The translations under genes and the position numbers were made by a program. A stretch of 64,000 nucleotides of DNA from Megamerina dolium. Lineage: Eukaryota > Arthropoda > Insecta > Diptera > Megamerinidae. Location of the stretch: the NCBI GenBank assembly GCA_963854835.1, contig OY978526.1, forward strand, positions 86,294,846 through 86,358,845, given 5' to 3'. Below the pieces are notes generated by a model, which saw only the letters and a program-made list of their open reading frames with translations, ran no database searches and was not told the DNA's origin. Positions 22,459 to 35,787 of this stretch are shown piece by piece (within the stretch, counting starts at the first letter, position 1; each line of letters begins with the position of its first letter).

Positions 22459-25402
22459 GTGAGTTTTTCTTTTTTTTTTTGTTAGTTTACTTTTTGTTTA
22501 CTGTTTTTTTTTTTGTGGTTTGTCTGAAATATAAATGCGATTGGGTATGGCATTTGAAATCGAAAATAAAAAGTTTTGCTAATATACATACTCAATTAGC
22601 CATTCAGCCAATGTTTTTAATTACAGTAATTACTTTTGTACTTCTCTTTCATTTTTTTGTATTATTTTGGAATGGTTGTATGACTAATTAAATATTCCTG
22701 CTTTGATGTGTAAAAGAGCTTAGCATTTAAGATTAACAGAGAAAAAGAGAAGGAGTGTGAGAGAGAGAGAGACAGAGAGAGATGGTGGTAAAAATATGAG
22801 TGTTATTTAATTTAATATTATTGGAGTACAACTATCATAAACTCCCAAGTAGCAATTTTCTGCGAGACTGTGTAAATCTGATAGAATAATTTTGCTACAA
22901 TTTTTATGGAAAAATTGCCATTTAGACAACCTCAAGAAATTATACATTCGATTTTCATCTTCTTCAATATTCTTGCATATCTTCAATAACATCTTCTATA
23001 GATGTTACTATATTCACTGTTAGACGAAAGAGGTTTGTTTAGCGTTTTCGTCTAATACTCTAATCATAAACTGATGACTTTATTTAGCAAATCAAATACC
23101 CCCTAATTTCAAATATTGGTACTTACGAATGCCAATAATTAAAATTGGAATCGCAAAATGATGCAAGTATTTATAGCGAAAGGATATTATTATTCTATAG
23201 CTCAATACAAGGTCATTACTTTCTCTGTGTGTGTGTGAGGGTATTTGTGCGTATTTCTATTTACCGCTATTGATATATTGTTTCAGTTGTCATCAACAAT
23301 GCCGAAGCCACAACATAATTTTTGTTAATTACATCGACATGACCCTCAAATTCTGGATACTATCAATGTAATCCTTTCAATACTGAAACAAGAAGTTTTA
23401 TGGTCCATGTGTTAAATGAAAAGTACTATAACCAATTGTATGTGTTTCAATACAATCAGCAATAACAATGTAATTTTGAGGTAAACAAAATCGTTGTACC
23501 ACAATACAATACAAATGGAGATAATACTTACTCAACAACATTCTATTTAGCACTGTGAAAGGTCATTGTGTCTCTGTCTACATGTGTCTACATGTGTTTA
23601 TATACATTGTACCCAGTAGTAAAGTGAGCAATATATTGCCAATTAATTGAAGAGTTTTTAGATTAAAAGCTCATAGTGTTGTATTTTTGTATATTCGAAG
23701 ATGTAAGTAGAGAATTTAAAATAGTTTTTTTGCTATTAAGTATATGATATGAAGCGATCATTTTCTTCGACATCGCAATATTAAAATGTAACATATTTAA
23801 ATTTATTCAAAGAAACGTTCTAAGATCTCTTTCATAATTTTCCCACTGGGTTCTATTGTTCAGATTTACTAACTCCAAATTACATACATACATATACTAT
23901 GTATGTATGTATGCATACAGAATAGATAGAAACATTGAATATTTGTACAATAACTTCATTGCCTTCAACATTTCAGCATTAAAGAGGTCTTTCTCATTCT
24001 ATTTCCAGGTGTCTTTCCATCAGCAACAGAGCACACTGAATAAGTGTATCATCAAATGTCTTAAAGTCGATAACCTAAACTTGGGATACCACAGAAAAGT
24101 CAAATGATAAAAACCGCATCAATTTGACTTTGAAGTATCCATATCAACTAGTTTCTCAAGAATTGCCATTCTCTCTGATGAATTTTCCCAAATACAGACA
24201 ATAAAATTCGAGTGTTTCAAAAATTGTATGCTTTTTTTTGGACAATTCTTAATTATAAAGAAATTAAATATTATTAAATTATTATTATTTTATTAATTAT
24301 TAGAAATAACCCTTCGACTGATAATACAAAATGCTGACTTTAGAAAATTATAAAAAAACAATATAAGGTGTTCTTCCAAATAATTGTTAATTACGAAAGC
24401 AAATACTAATAACTATTGAGATGAATATTTGTTTTTTATATTTGATTCTTGATAACATAAACAATTACATATAATTTTCAATTATCAAATCTCAGCACAT
24501 ATATGTGAATAGCTTGGAGAATGCCGTACCATCGAAAGCAAATAATTTGAAAATATAAAAAAAGGTCTTATATATGAGATATTATATAAAAATAAATAAA
24601 TAAATACAAGTATAATATCATAAAGAATGATTATTTATAGCAACAAAAAAGTGTGTATTTATTTTGTTACCCTTTGGCAATATAAAACAGTAAGTATTGT
24701 AATGGAAAACAAACTAACTAACCAGTAATTTAAATTAGAAACGGAAATGACAGAAAATTGACAATAAAATGACAGTTATTACAATAAATAAAATTTGCTT
24801 GCTAGTACTCCACTATAATATGTGAAAGTGGAGCAATTTCCTGGAAATTTAATATTGAAAAAAAAAAATAATAATATTTATATATGTAATCAACTTTATA
24901 TGTTTGTAAAAGTTCTTCATATAACATAGGTATTCTCATATACTCAGAATTCCTTACAAACATGCTGTGAATTCAAATAGAATAAATAATAAATTCCACG
25001 AATTTATACCACTTTCAATTTGGTTTATTTATGATAGTAAATTGGATGTTCTCATAAATAACCACTTAGTATATAAAGTTAAAAATATAGGTAGGTAGTT
25101 CTGACGCCATATATACTATATTGTATAATATGACATCTCAGTAGTTAGCTGATTAAGTATTTCATTGACTGTATAGATGACGAACTTTTGTATTAAATTG
25201 CTTGACAGCTATTTAAGTATGTATGTGATGGTATGAATTATGATATTATGAAAAATCAATAACAAACCTACACATATACACACACAGGGGTTTAAAAGAT
25301 CTTGTGCAAAATATTAAGTACAAAATTTTTATATTCATGTGTGTGTGAAGAAATAATTCTGGAAAAATTATACGAGATATTTAAAATAAAGTATACATAT
25401 GT
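22459..25402. other. AT-rich non-coding stretch
   Basis: No gene supported. GA-rich microsatellite at 22738-22783; tandem TCTACATGTG copies near 23577-23597; ATGTATGTATGT near 23899-23912. Confidence 0.5.
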
Positions 25403-26230
25403 TAAAAGTGGTTTTCCTAATTCCGAAGTGGTGATTGTCACGTTGAGGATACCCCACGCTCTGGTCGTCCTGAGGTCTTTAACTATGACACCTTGCTGGT
25501 ACTCGTGGAAGCTGAGCCAAGTCTGTGCAGTCGATATAGTGGCTGGAAGGTTAAATACATCACGTAGAACATTTTACAAGCACCTGGTTCAATTTGGTAA
25601 GGTTCCATAGCTGGGAAAATGGGTTTCGCATAAGCTTTCCAGCGCAAACCTTCAGCAGAGAGTGAATGTGTGTTCGCAGCTGCTGCAGCGGCTTGAAAAT
25701 GAGAGTTTTTTGAACCGTATTATTGCTGGGGATGAAAAATGTGTCCTCAGAGATGGCTTCCTGTTCGTAGGATATGGCCGGTATCATTTATTTTGATCTG
25801 TTGGAACCAGACCAGACCATCACAGCGGATTATTATTGCCATCAACTATCCAAACTGAATGAAGCACTTCAAAAAGATCGACCGTCTTTAGTCAATAGAC
25901 GTAAAGTTTTGTTTCACCACGACAACGCAATACCGCATACCACAAGACAAACCTAATACCGCATTCACCATATTCTCCGGATATTGCACCTTGCGATTAT
26001 CACCTTTTCCATGGACTTCAGTCACATTTAAGTAATAAGAACTACACCTCAAAAGAAGCTCCAAGGACAAACAATTTTTTGAGCAAGGAATTTAAAATTT
26101 GCCTAAACGTTGGGAGGACATTGTAAATAATGCAGGAAAATATATTACTGATTATTAAATACTGAAAACTTATTTTTTATTTATTTTAAAATCACCTAAG
26201 AAAAACGCACGAACTTATGGACTGACCTGA
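25403..26230 (+). mobile_element. Mariner, 5'-truncated, plus strand
   Basis: The right terminus, inverted, reads TCAGGTCAGTCCATAAGTTC and is followed by TA (26231-26232), the same terminus as 31349-32409. Transposase pieces in order are KWFSKFRSGD-type residues near 25405, PRSGRPEVFNYD (DNA-binding linker), FYKHLVQFGKV, RIIAGDEKCVL (first catalytic Asp region), GIIYFDLLEPDQTITADYYC, RRKVLFHHDNA (second Asp) and YSPDIAPCDYHLFHGL (third Asp). Several frameshifts separate them and a section after GDEK is missing. The 5' terminal repeat and the N-terminal helix-turn-helix are lost. Inactive. Confidence 0.88.
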
Positions 26231-29205
26231 TACTAATGGCTATATATATGTTATTGAAGTTTCATTGCATTTATGAATAACGGCATTAACAGTTTCTAAA
26301 GTATCATATGTAATTAAGCTGATATTTCTCCTGTTTATTTCTTAATGAGTTCTGCACGTAAATGATGGCAAAATGATCCATGTGCCTCCACTCTATCATA
26401 TAAATATAGAAAGTTTTGCCATTTCATTCATTTATCATATTGAATGAAAATTTATAGTATTTGTAATTTTTTCCGATAGTAAATCGTCTAAATATATATG
26501 TAGATACATTCATGCTTAAACATTTCTGATTTGTAATTGCATAAGTTATTTATTTTAATAGTACTTCTGAAGAACAAAATATATTTATCAAACAAAATAG
26601 CAGTATTAAGTAATATTTCTTCGGAAACTTTAAAATATATAAATCGAAATAAACATTTTTTTAAAAATCCTATAATATATATTCTTGGATTTCTCTAATA
26701 TACATACTTGTACAGGAAGCTGAGTAAATACAGTAGAAATGAAACTATTTATATGCCAATTCGTTGGGATATAATTATTTTTTAGTACTTTTCGTTACTA
26801 CAAATTTCTAAGTAATTTAATTAGGCTTACATAAAGTAGATTACTGTAAATATACATATTTATAAACGAAGGATTTTATTTTAGTTATAATGCTTTAGCT
26901 TTGGATAGAAGCAATTTGTATTTAAATTTCAAATATATGTCCGTTTTATTAGTTCTTTCAACTCAAAATTCTTTGTCATGCATTTCCTTAGAATCAGTTT
27001 CAGTATGAACATGATACTTATTATAGCATTGTAGCATTGTTGATATTACTTATAGCAAATTTAAATTGTGAAATGAAATCAAAATAAGTATCATAAAATA
27101 ATGACTGTTGTACGCGTAGACGTTGTTGCTCTTCAAAAACCAACAACTAAGTTTGCATAGTAACAGTAACAGAAAAGAAGAACAAACAAAATTATACTAA
27201 TTTAAGTTGCTATTCTCTTCATTTATGAATATCAAAAGTGGCCATTCTCTGTTCTAATTTGCTTTGCTTTGCTTTGTTTGTTGCGGTGATGATGTTTGTT
27301 GGTTTTGATGATGGTGGTGGTTATATTTGTAAATTTCATACATATACATATTTACAATATCTCCTGCTGCTACTCTTGCTGTTGTCATTGTTATCGTTGC
27401 CAGTATAAATGAAGTTGTGCATTTAAAACGCAAATTATAGAAATTGGCATTGTGAAAACGGCACCGCTATTCTTAGTCGATGTTAAGAGTAGTTATTGTT
27501 TCTGTTTGACTCTAATTTCTTTCAAGAATTTTTATTTCTACATTTCATTTTGTTTATTTATTTATTTTCTAAATATTCATTTTGTATTTTGGATAAATTG
27601 TATTATGCTGATTAAGTAGAATAACCAAAGGCATTGCTTCCATTTGATGTATTATTATTTCCGTAGTAAACTTCATTACTAATGCTAAAGAAAGAAGAAT
27701 CATACTTCCGCTATGAATAAGTAAATACTAAAATACTGAATATTTCGCTAGAAAACATATTCAATTTGCTTTGTGTAAACATTCATGTCATTATTTACCT
27801 TTAATCATAATAGCATTTGACAATGACACTCGTAATGGCAGTATCATCTTATCTAATTCTACGTATAATTTGACAAAAGAGACAAATATATACGTACTTG
27901 AACATTCTTGAGGTTATTTTCGAGATTTTATTTGTTCTTTATCTTTACCACATATTGTCTACTTATTGTGTCTGTGTATGTTTTTTTTTTTTTTTTTTCA
28001 TTTTTCGGATAGGTACAATGTATGTACTCTCAGATAGTGTATACTTTATATACACACATATATATGATTTTGATGTAAGTACATACATATGCAAATTCAT
28101 ATATATGAATGTTTCAATGCTTCAGTTACGCAATCATTTAATGTATATATATATTTTATTTTTAGGCGATTATTATGGTTGCTCCTTCATTCGTAAGCAT
28201 TTGTATTTATTATATTGGTGTGTGTTGGAATTTTCACTTCAATTATAATTTATCTGGCTGTGATTTCATGTTGTTTTCTTTCTCTGTGTGTGTGTGTGTG
28301 TTAATATATGTAGGAATGACTACTAATGGTTTGAAATGCGCAAAAATCAAGATAATGATGGGGAAGCAACATATATGTTCAGATACATATGTATATATAG
28401 ACATGTATATAAGAATTTGAAATATTTTTATTCTTATAATAATTTTAATATGCTCTGTAATATAAATGTAAATTATAATAATATTCTATTTCTGAATATC
28501 AAAGCATCGGTTTACAAGAGTACACATCTATATGAAGATATATATATGAATAAATGTATGTATTATTGTATATGTATATTATTACCAATACTCAAACAAA
28601 TATTTATGATGTATTAAATACATTTCTATGTTCACAATTCAATTTGAGCATTTAAATAAATTATTCAAATTTAATTATAGTTGGTTTTTGCAATAAAATA
28701 TGTATACATATGTTTTTTACATCCCATGAAAAATATCCCAATGACAACATACACACACACAGATTAGTTTGCCCACCTTTTATTATTGACCTTTATGACC
28801 AAACACAAGTTACGTATACGCCTACGACTATGAGCAAACCATATATTGGTAATATGTAGTTACTCGCACATAGCACTACTCTTCAGTGTATTCGTGTATA
28901 TACTCATATTTTCTTGTACCACTACTACCCACTTGAACTCAGTCACAAGTCCTGATGTCCTGATGATGATGAGTTTCTGTCAATAAGTGACGTAAGTCAG
29001 CAAATATATACATGTACACAAGTGAAAATATGATATGAGTATGTGTATTCATAGTACCACATAGCGTCTGAATGGGTATAATCGGACTGTCAACATTTTC
29101 CTTTATAGTCTATTCCAATATACACAAATTTTATATTCTTATTACTAGACATTACAAGAATTTTAAGAAATACTTATAAGTATTTGTATTATTTATGTAA
29201 ATATA
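26231..29205. other. AT-rich non-coding stretch
   Basis: No gene supported. GT microsatellite at 28285-28301; poly-T near 27980-28000; many ATATGT-type simple motifs. Confidence 0.5.
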
Positions 29206-30305
29206 AGGTGTAGTAAAAAGAAAACCATTATTTTTCCGATAGGGTTACTCTAGATTGCGCTGGAAAAATAGGATTTCGTACTAAATAAACTTTTCAGGAA
29301 GTTTTGAGATTGCTTGACTCAGTATTGTTTGAGTAAAGAGAAAATACGCCATATTTTACAGTTTTTCTTCGATAAAGGCGAAAACGCAAGCCAGACGGCT
29401 GACAATGTGAATAGTGTTTATGGTCCTGATACTGTAACAGCCAATCACGTGCAATTTTGGTGTCGTCGATTCCGTTTCGGTAATTTTGATGTCAAAGATG
29501 CACCACTCCCTGGAAGACCAATTGTAGAAAATATCGATAATAAAATGGAAATCGTCGAGTCTGACCGTTATGTAAGCACTGTTTCTATTGCCCAAGAGCT
29601 AAATATTGCACAAAAACCGTTTGCTGAATCGCAACAAAATCGATCCATTTCTGATGCGGATGGTTACTAGTGATGAAAAGTAAGTCACTTACGACAACGT
29701 CAAGCGTAAAAGGTCGTGGTCGAATAGCGGTGAGCCGGCGCAAATGGTGGCCATGCTATGATTGATGGTCAGAAAGGTTTTGCTATGTGTTTGGTGAGAT
29801 TTGCAGGAAATCATCTACTATGAGCTGCTCCCCTACAACCAAACTCTTAATTCGGTCCTGTACTGTCAACAATTGGACCGTCTGAAGGAAGCAATCGCCC
29901 AGAAGCGGCTAGCTTTGTCCAATAGGAGAGGAATTGAGTTCCATCGGGACACCGTCAGGCCACACACATCTATAGTGACTCGCCCAGAAGCTCCGGGAGC
30001 TTGGTTGGGAGGTTCTTATGCATCCACCTTATAGTCCGGACCGGGCATCAAGTGATTACTACCTGTTTCTGTCTATGGCGAATGATTTTGCTGGTGAAAA
30101 ATTCGCCTCAAGAGAAGCTTGTGAAAATCGACTGTCCAATAGGGATGAGGGTTTCGATGAGAGTGGCATTATGAAATTACCTTCAAAATGGCAACAAGTT
30201 ATCGAACAAAACGGTGCAAATTTGACCTAAATCGGATCATTCTAACTTTGCTAAATAAAACCTTCAATTTAATATACAAATAATGTATTTCTTTTTACTA
30301 GATCT
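29206..30305 (+). mobile_element. Near-complete mariner (AGGTGTAG family), plus strand
   Basis: Terminal repeats AGGTGTAGTAAAAAGAAAAC (left) and, inverted, AGATCTAGTAAAAAGAAATA (right), both next to TA. The transposase begins near 29314 with KEKIRHILQFFFDKGENASQ, then GRPIVENIDNKMEIVESDRY and VSTVSIAQELNIAQK (helix-turn-helix region), VTSDEK near 29660, GEPAQ near 29735, IIYYELLPYNQTLNS, RLKEAIAQKRLALSNRRGI, FHRDTVRPHTS (second catalytic Asp kept but flanks mutated) and YSPDRASSDYYLF (third Asp), ending GANLT-stop near 30230. The length of 1100 bases is slightly short for mariner, and about three frameshifts inactivate it. Related copies lie at 33653-34482 and 61892-62528. Confidence 0.92.
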
Positions 30306-31348
30306 TATATTTCAATCAGACGAAAAGTACAATTTAATAAAATTATGAAATATAATAATTGCTCAGGCACAGTGTATTAATTATCGAATAGTAATCCCTC
30401 TGTGGGGGATAATAAAATAATAAAAGTAATACAATTTTGAATCGGTCTCCAAGTTAGATTGAGGTGGGTTGAATTATTCAAATGAGTGCCTTGCTGATAT
30501 ATAAAAGTAAGTGTGTACACAAGGATGCAAAGCATCTATATTTCATAGTGAAAGAGAGTGAATGTTGATAATTCAAATAGATGCTGACTTTGCATTTGTG
30601 TTCGTTATTGTTATTCAAATTACATGCGTATTCAATGCTATTCTTATTTCAATAACATTTTAATTTAAAAGTAATTTAGAGCATACTGTTATCGACATCT
30701 GTATTTGTGCTTGATACAATTGAACAATATTGTGTTCCATAAGCATCGGAAAATTACGAAAAATATTCAATAAGTATGATAATGTTGTTGGGTATTAAAG
30801 TTTTATTAAAAATTTATTGACAGTTGCTAATGAAAATTAATTGTTGTTACATTGTTGCTTATACGATTTGTACATATTTGTATTTATTATATAAACGAGT
30901 AGAGATACAAGTTATACTAATTAATAAAATGCTTACTAAAGTTGATTGTAATTTAAATATATTTACATATATTTATACATTTTACTTACTCCGAGTATGC
31001 ACGCAATAGTCATAAAATCCCTTCCCGATCGATATTAACTCGACACTTTCGTTATGTGTTTGTGTGTATAAATAAAAATCCAAATTAAATAAATCTTGCA
31101 AATAATATATTGTCAGTTTTGTATTAACGCCAGTACTGCGATTGTTATTCCTGATGTAGAATTGATTAAGAACGACTTCAACAACTACAATTAAGTAGGG
31201 CTATCGATACCAGCACCGCCTACAAGTTGTTTACTCTTTTGTGTGTTGAAAAGAATCTGCATTCTGATCGGTGCACTTCAATACCAAAAATAAATTATCA
31301 TTAAAATGGGCTTTTTGGTTAACCCAACTTTGTTTTCGCACTAAAATA
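30306..31348. other. AT-rich non-coding stretch
   Basis: No gene supported. Confidence 0.5.
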
Positions 31349-32409
31349 TCAGGTCAGTCCATAAGTTCGTGCGTTTTTCTTATGTGGTTCTAAAATAAAT
31401 AAAAAATAAGTCTTCAGTATTTATTAATCAATAATATATTTCCTGAATTATTTACAGTGTCTTCCCAACGTTTAGGCAAATTTTTAATTCCATGCTCAAA
31501 AAATTGTTTGTCCTTGGAGCCAAAATACGCGTCGATATCCCTTTTTATAGCTTCTTTTGAGGCGTAATTTTCATTACTTAAATGGAACTGAAGTCCGCGG
31601 AAAAGGTGATAATCCCAAGGTGCAATATCCGCAGAGTATGGTGGATGCGGCATTAGCTCCCATTCGAGCTCGTTCAGCTTGCCTAAGGTCTGTTTTGCGG
31701 TATGCGGTCTTGCGTTGTCGTGGTGAAACAAAACGTTACGTGTATTGACTAAAGACGGTCGATTCTTTTCAAATGCTTCATTCAGTTTGGATAGTTGGTT
31801 TGTTTCCAACAGATTAAAATAAATTATACGGCCATATACTACCAGCAGGAGGTCATCTCTGGGGATTGGTTCCGATGTTTCATCTTTATATAACCACTGG
31901 CATTTGCGAACAGGATTATTGTAAAGAACCCACTGTTCCATGTGATGAATTTAACTCTCCAGCCATCATATCGACTGTCAAACTTGGCTCAACTTCCACG
32001 AGTTTCAGCAAGGCGTCTGAGTTGAAGACCTCAAGACGACCAGAGCGTGGGGCATCCTTAATGTCATAATCACCACTTCGGAATTTGGAAAACCACTTTT
32101 GCGCCGTTCTTACACTCTCGGTATTCTCTCCATGAGTTGCGTTTATTTCTGCAGCAGCAGTTGTTGCATTTTTCCCACTTTTATAAAAAAAAAAAGTACA
32201 AAGTATGCCTCTTTTACTCGTTCGAAGAATCCATTTTATTTTTTAACAACGCGTACTTCTATTCGCGATTAAAATCTCGTGTTGAATGCACAATACATCA
32301 GAGTAAATAAAATAGTTCCTTTAGCTCCTCCAAATCATTTTTTGTACGCAAAAAGCGCCTACTGAAAAACTATTGAAAAAATAACGAACGAACTTATGGA
32401 CTGACCTGA
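31349..32409 (-). mobile_element. Mariner with both TIRs and a long transposase frame
   Basis: Termini TCAGGTCAGTCCATAAGTTC at the left and its inverse at the right, each followed by TA (31347-31348 and 32410-32411). The minus-strand frame 31414-31941 (175 residues) is the longest transposase frame in the window. It has RNVLFHHDNARPHTAKQTL and YSADIAPWDYHLFRGLQFHL, with exactly 34 residues between the HHD and WDY aspartates (DD34D), then KRDIDAYFGSKD and LPKRWEDTVNN before the stop. Upstream, frame-broken pieces give ATTAAAEINATHGENTESV and FSKFRSGDYDIKDAPRSGRP. A deletion around residues after SEPIPRDD removes the section following the first catalytic Asp. Inactive but moderately young. Confidence 0.93.
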
Positions 32410-32464
32410 TATGTTTGTGAAACTTTCATACAATTCTTTCAACATAATTCTCGAATATGAACTC

Positions 32465-32666
32465 GTCGGTGCATACGAAGAAAAACGCACGACTAGTTTG
32501 ACGGCGAAGAAGGACTCTTAAAAAATAATACGAAGGAAGGCGGACGAAGGAAGATAAACAGAGTTGACGGCGAAAAAGACGCGTAAACAGAGTTGACGGC
32601 GAAAAAAGACGCGTAAACAGAATCGACGGCGAAAAAGACGATTAAACATACTTCGTATGCATCGAC
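32465..32666. repeat. Foldback-like minisatellite bounded by inverted repeats
   Basis: GTCGGTGCATACGAAG (32465-32480) and CTTCGTATGCATCGAC (32651-32666) are inverted copies with one mismatch. Between them lie about three copies of a 29-30 base unit with core CAGAGTTGACGGCGAAAAAG and linker ACGCGTAAA (about 32553-32640), plus GAAGGAAGGCGGACGAAGGA. The block is markedly more GC-rich than its surroundings. Inverted ends around tandem repeats are the layout of foldback transposons. No coding potential; no family recognised. Confidence 0.75.
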
Positions 32667-33652
32667 AAACTGTTATTGCGGTATTACTACAGTTGATGTT
32701 TAAATTTTAATTTATGTCACAATTTGTCTTCATTTATAATTTCACATATATATGTACCTTATGTATGAATGTAACTAGGATACAAACACAAATGTATATA
32801 CACATTTATGACACATAAATAAGCACTAGAACAAGTTGCAAATAATAAATTGAAGCACAATGATATTATAATATACATGAATTTCAAGATTCAGTTACAG
32901 CAATTGCATTATTATTATTTCTAAAAAATTATTAAATAAAATCTATTCACATAACTTTCGAATTTAGTTGAAATTTTTGTAAATATACTGGTGTGAATTT
33001 CAATTATTCAATAGAGCGATTATAATAAGAATAAGAATGAAAATTTTATCAATAAAAAATTTACGAATTTCAAACAATTACTGAACAAAATTCACAAAAG
33101 GGAGGTACAGCGAAAAACTTTGAACAAACTTTTTTTTGCTAATAATTCACCACCACGCAATTTGTAGCAGAGCTTATAATGTGCGATAAAAAACGACTTT
33201 AGACAGCACAGTTCTCTGTGAATTTGGCAAATAAACTTATTTTGAAATCAGCGTACTCAATATTCGGTGTTTATTGTGTCGTGTGTCCTCACACCATCAT
33301 ATTACATGGATATGCTTTATAATGCAAGGCCATCACAGCATAAACAAATTAAATGCTCACCTCTGAAGCATTTGATATGATTTGGAGTGAGTCAAGTAAA
33401 ATACATATGTAGGCTTATTAAAGTTGTACATTTTTGATTTAATTGGCACTTTTTTTTAGTAATGATGTCTATGATGATGTAAGCGTATGATGCTAACAAG
33501 TAAAAATTTTTCAGTGAAAATATTCATTCAAAAAACACAAATTTATTCGACTGGTGAGAAGCTCTTGAAGTAGTTGCAGTGAAAATTCTAAGATACTTCA
33601 AGTAAATAGTGTCATTTTCAGAAAACTACAATTTTAAATATTTGCATATATA
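32667..33652. other. AT-rich non-coding stretch
   Basis: No gene supported. 33120-33300 is slightly richer in GC and includes AATAAACTT followed by a T/G-rich stretch, but no LTR or gene structure could be established. Confidence 0.45.
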
Positions 33653-34482
33653 AGGTATAGTAAAAAGAAATCCATTATTTTTGCATTAAATTGAAGGTTT
33701 CATTTAGAATAGTTAGAATAATCCGATTTAGGTCAAATATGAACCGTTTTCTTCGATAACTTGTTGCCAGTTGTTGTTGTTTGAAGGTAATTTCATAATG
33801 CCAGTCTCATAGAAACCCTCGTTCTTATTGGTAAAAAACTGGGACAGTCGATTTTCACAAGCTTCTCTTGAAGCGAATTTTTCACCAGCAAAAACATTCG
33901 CCATAAACAGGAACAGGTAGTAATCACTTGGTGCCAAGTGCGGACTATAGGGTGGATGCATATGAACCTCCCATTCAAGCTTCCGGAGCTTCTGGCGAGT
34001 CACTATCGATGTGTGTGGCCTGGCGTGGTACTGATGGAACACAATTCCTCTCCTATTGGCCAAAACTGGCCACTTGGCGTGCACCGTTTTCGCTTGACAT
34101 TGTCGTAAAGGAATCCCTTTTCATCACCAGTAGCCATCCGCTTCAGAAATGGATCAGTTTTTTTGCGTTAACTTGTTGGCACCTATACATCGAGCTTCTT
34201 TTTATATCCAGCCTTATTTAAGTGGTTCCAAACGGGTTTTTGTGCAATGTTAAGCTCCTGGGCAATAGAAACAGTGCTTTCATAATGGTCAGACTCGACG
34301 ATTTCCATTACTTTATCGATATTTTCGACAATTGGCCTTCCAGAGCGTGGTGCATCTTTGACATCAAAATTACCGGAACGGGATCAGGACCATAAACAAT
34401 ATTCACATTTTCAGCCGTCTGGCTTGCGTTTTCGTCTGTATCGAAGAAAAACTGTAAAATATGGCGTATTTTCTCTTGGACA
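33653..34482 (-). mobile_element. Mariner (AGGTGTAG family), 5' end missing
   Basis: The left end TAAGGTATAGTAAAAAGAAA matches the terminal repeat of 29206-30305. The minus-strand transposase C-terminus (33728-34084) is well kept: VLANRRGIVFHQ, ARPHTSIVTRQKL, MHPPYSPHLAPSDYYLFLFM, AGEKFASREACENRLSQFF, ending GSYLT-stop. A small CAA/GTT expansion turns the family residues SKWQQ into SNNNNWQQ (near 33770-33785). The N-terminal half (34222-34480) is frame-broken, an internal deletion removes the section between the two halves, and the 5' terminal repeat is absent. Inactive. Confidence 0.9.
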
Positions 34483-35787
34483 CCAGGTCCATCTTATTAT
34501 ATATAAAAGTCTGTTCCTTGCTCTGTTTGAAATATTTAGAGAATATTTTCGAGTCATTGTGCTACAAGAAAAAAAAAATATTTATTAAAAGTCTTGACTA
34601 CCCCTAATGTATAATTATTGTTTGTATACTACATTTTATATGCATTTTTTCACTCCAATGTATAATAAATATGGGTCATGTTTACAATTGTAATCATCAA
34701 CATAAAAAAAAAAATTGCTTTAGTGCTTCGTCAAAGTTCTTGCAAGTTCTTGCATTACTTCATTCATGTTACTCGTTTTTGGCTTTTGGCTACATAGTTA
34801 CTTCTACCTTTGTAAACATATTGCTTACGAATTTTTGTATATTTACTTTAGGCAAAACGATCCCATACTTACTTTATGAATCTCTCAAATCTGTAAGCTT
34901 AGTGAAATAAAATGCCAGCTGACCATTCGAAATAATGTGTGTTTGTAACCATCAACCTATTTAACATACTCGTACTTCAACTAATTCGTTTAACTATCAA
35001 TCAAAATAAATAAATCAATTAACATATCACAATTGTTAATGTTTCTCGCTATTCAACATGCTTGCAACAAAGTTTCGCAATGACAAGCTTTCAGTATATA
35101 GTAGTATGTATGTGTGTGTACATTGACATCTGTATTTTCGTCTCCCAATTGTCATGTTGTGCAGACAAACACTTTGCTTAATTTTAAATTGACGATTATT
35201 GGCATTTGAATGTTGCATGTTCGTATAATTCGCCCTGATGATTTCAATCGATGTATGGAGGGTGCCTGTGTGGGTGGGTGGGTATTGTAACGTAGCGCGA
35301 TTAAGATCAATTGGAGGTAATAACTGCCAATAACAATAAAAGGCAGAAATGTTGAGGCAATTTAAAAGTTGCATTTATTTGGGTTACACGTGTCGGTTGT
35401 ACTTAGTAATACCTTTGGCATATTCCACAGATTCCAGTTTGTTGATATTGCTTGTGCTGCTTTTTTCGTATCGAAATGAATGGGTGGTTCATTTCGAATA
35501 TTTCGTGAATTTAATTATGAGTATTTTTCGGCTACATATAGTTACATATAGGTATATATATATAATAATAATAAAAGAAAAGTTAAAAATTAATATTCTT
35601 CTCTTCTGCTTTTGTATTGAAGGCTTCAAGAGCAATGTGGGTAAATATTTCATATCAAATCCCTAATATAATAATTTTAATTTTATTTATCACTATATGC
35701 TGTGTATGCATTCAAAAAATTATCGAATATATTCGCGAGTTTTGCAGTATGTGCCAACATATATATAAATATGCATATGCATATATA
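34483..35787. other. AT-rich non-coding stretch
   Basis: No gene supported. GGGTGGGTGGGTA near 35270-35283. Frames of 64-112 residues here are Leu/Tyr/Phe-rich chance frames. Confidence 0.5.

Noticed and set aside
27898..28620. Overlapping plus frames of 81-116 residues rich in Tyr, Phe and Ile.
   Set aside because: They arise from TATATA/GTGTGT repeats; no start context or conserved domain.
33120..33300. Possible LTR retrotransposon piece (GTAGCAGAGC near 33164 resembling a tRNA primer site).
   Set aside because: No TG...CA ends, no gag/pol frame, and the order of parts does not fit an LTR.
35349..35666. 105-residue plus frame with hydrophobic stretches.
   Set aside because: AT-rich chance frame; no homology recognised and no splice context.
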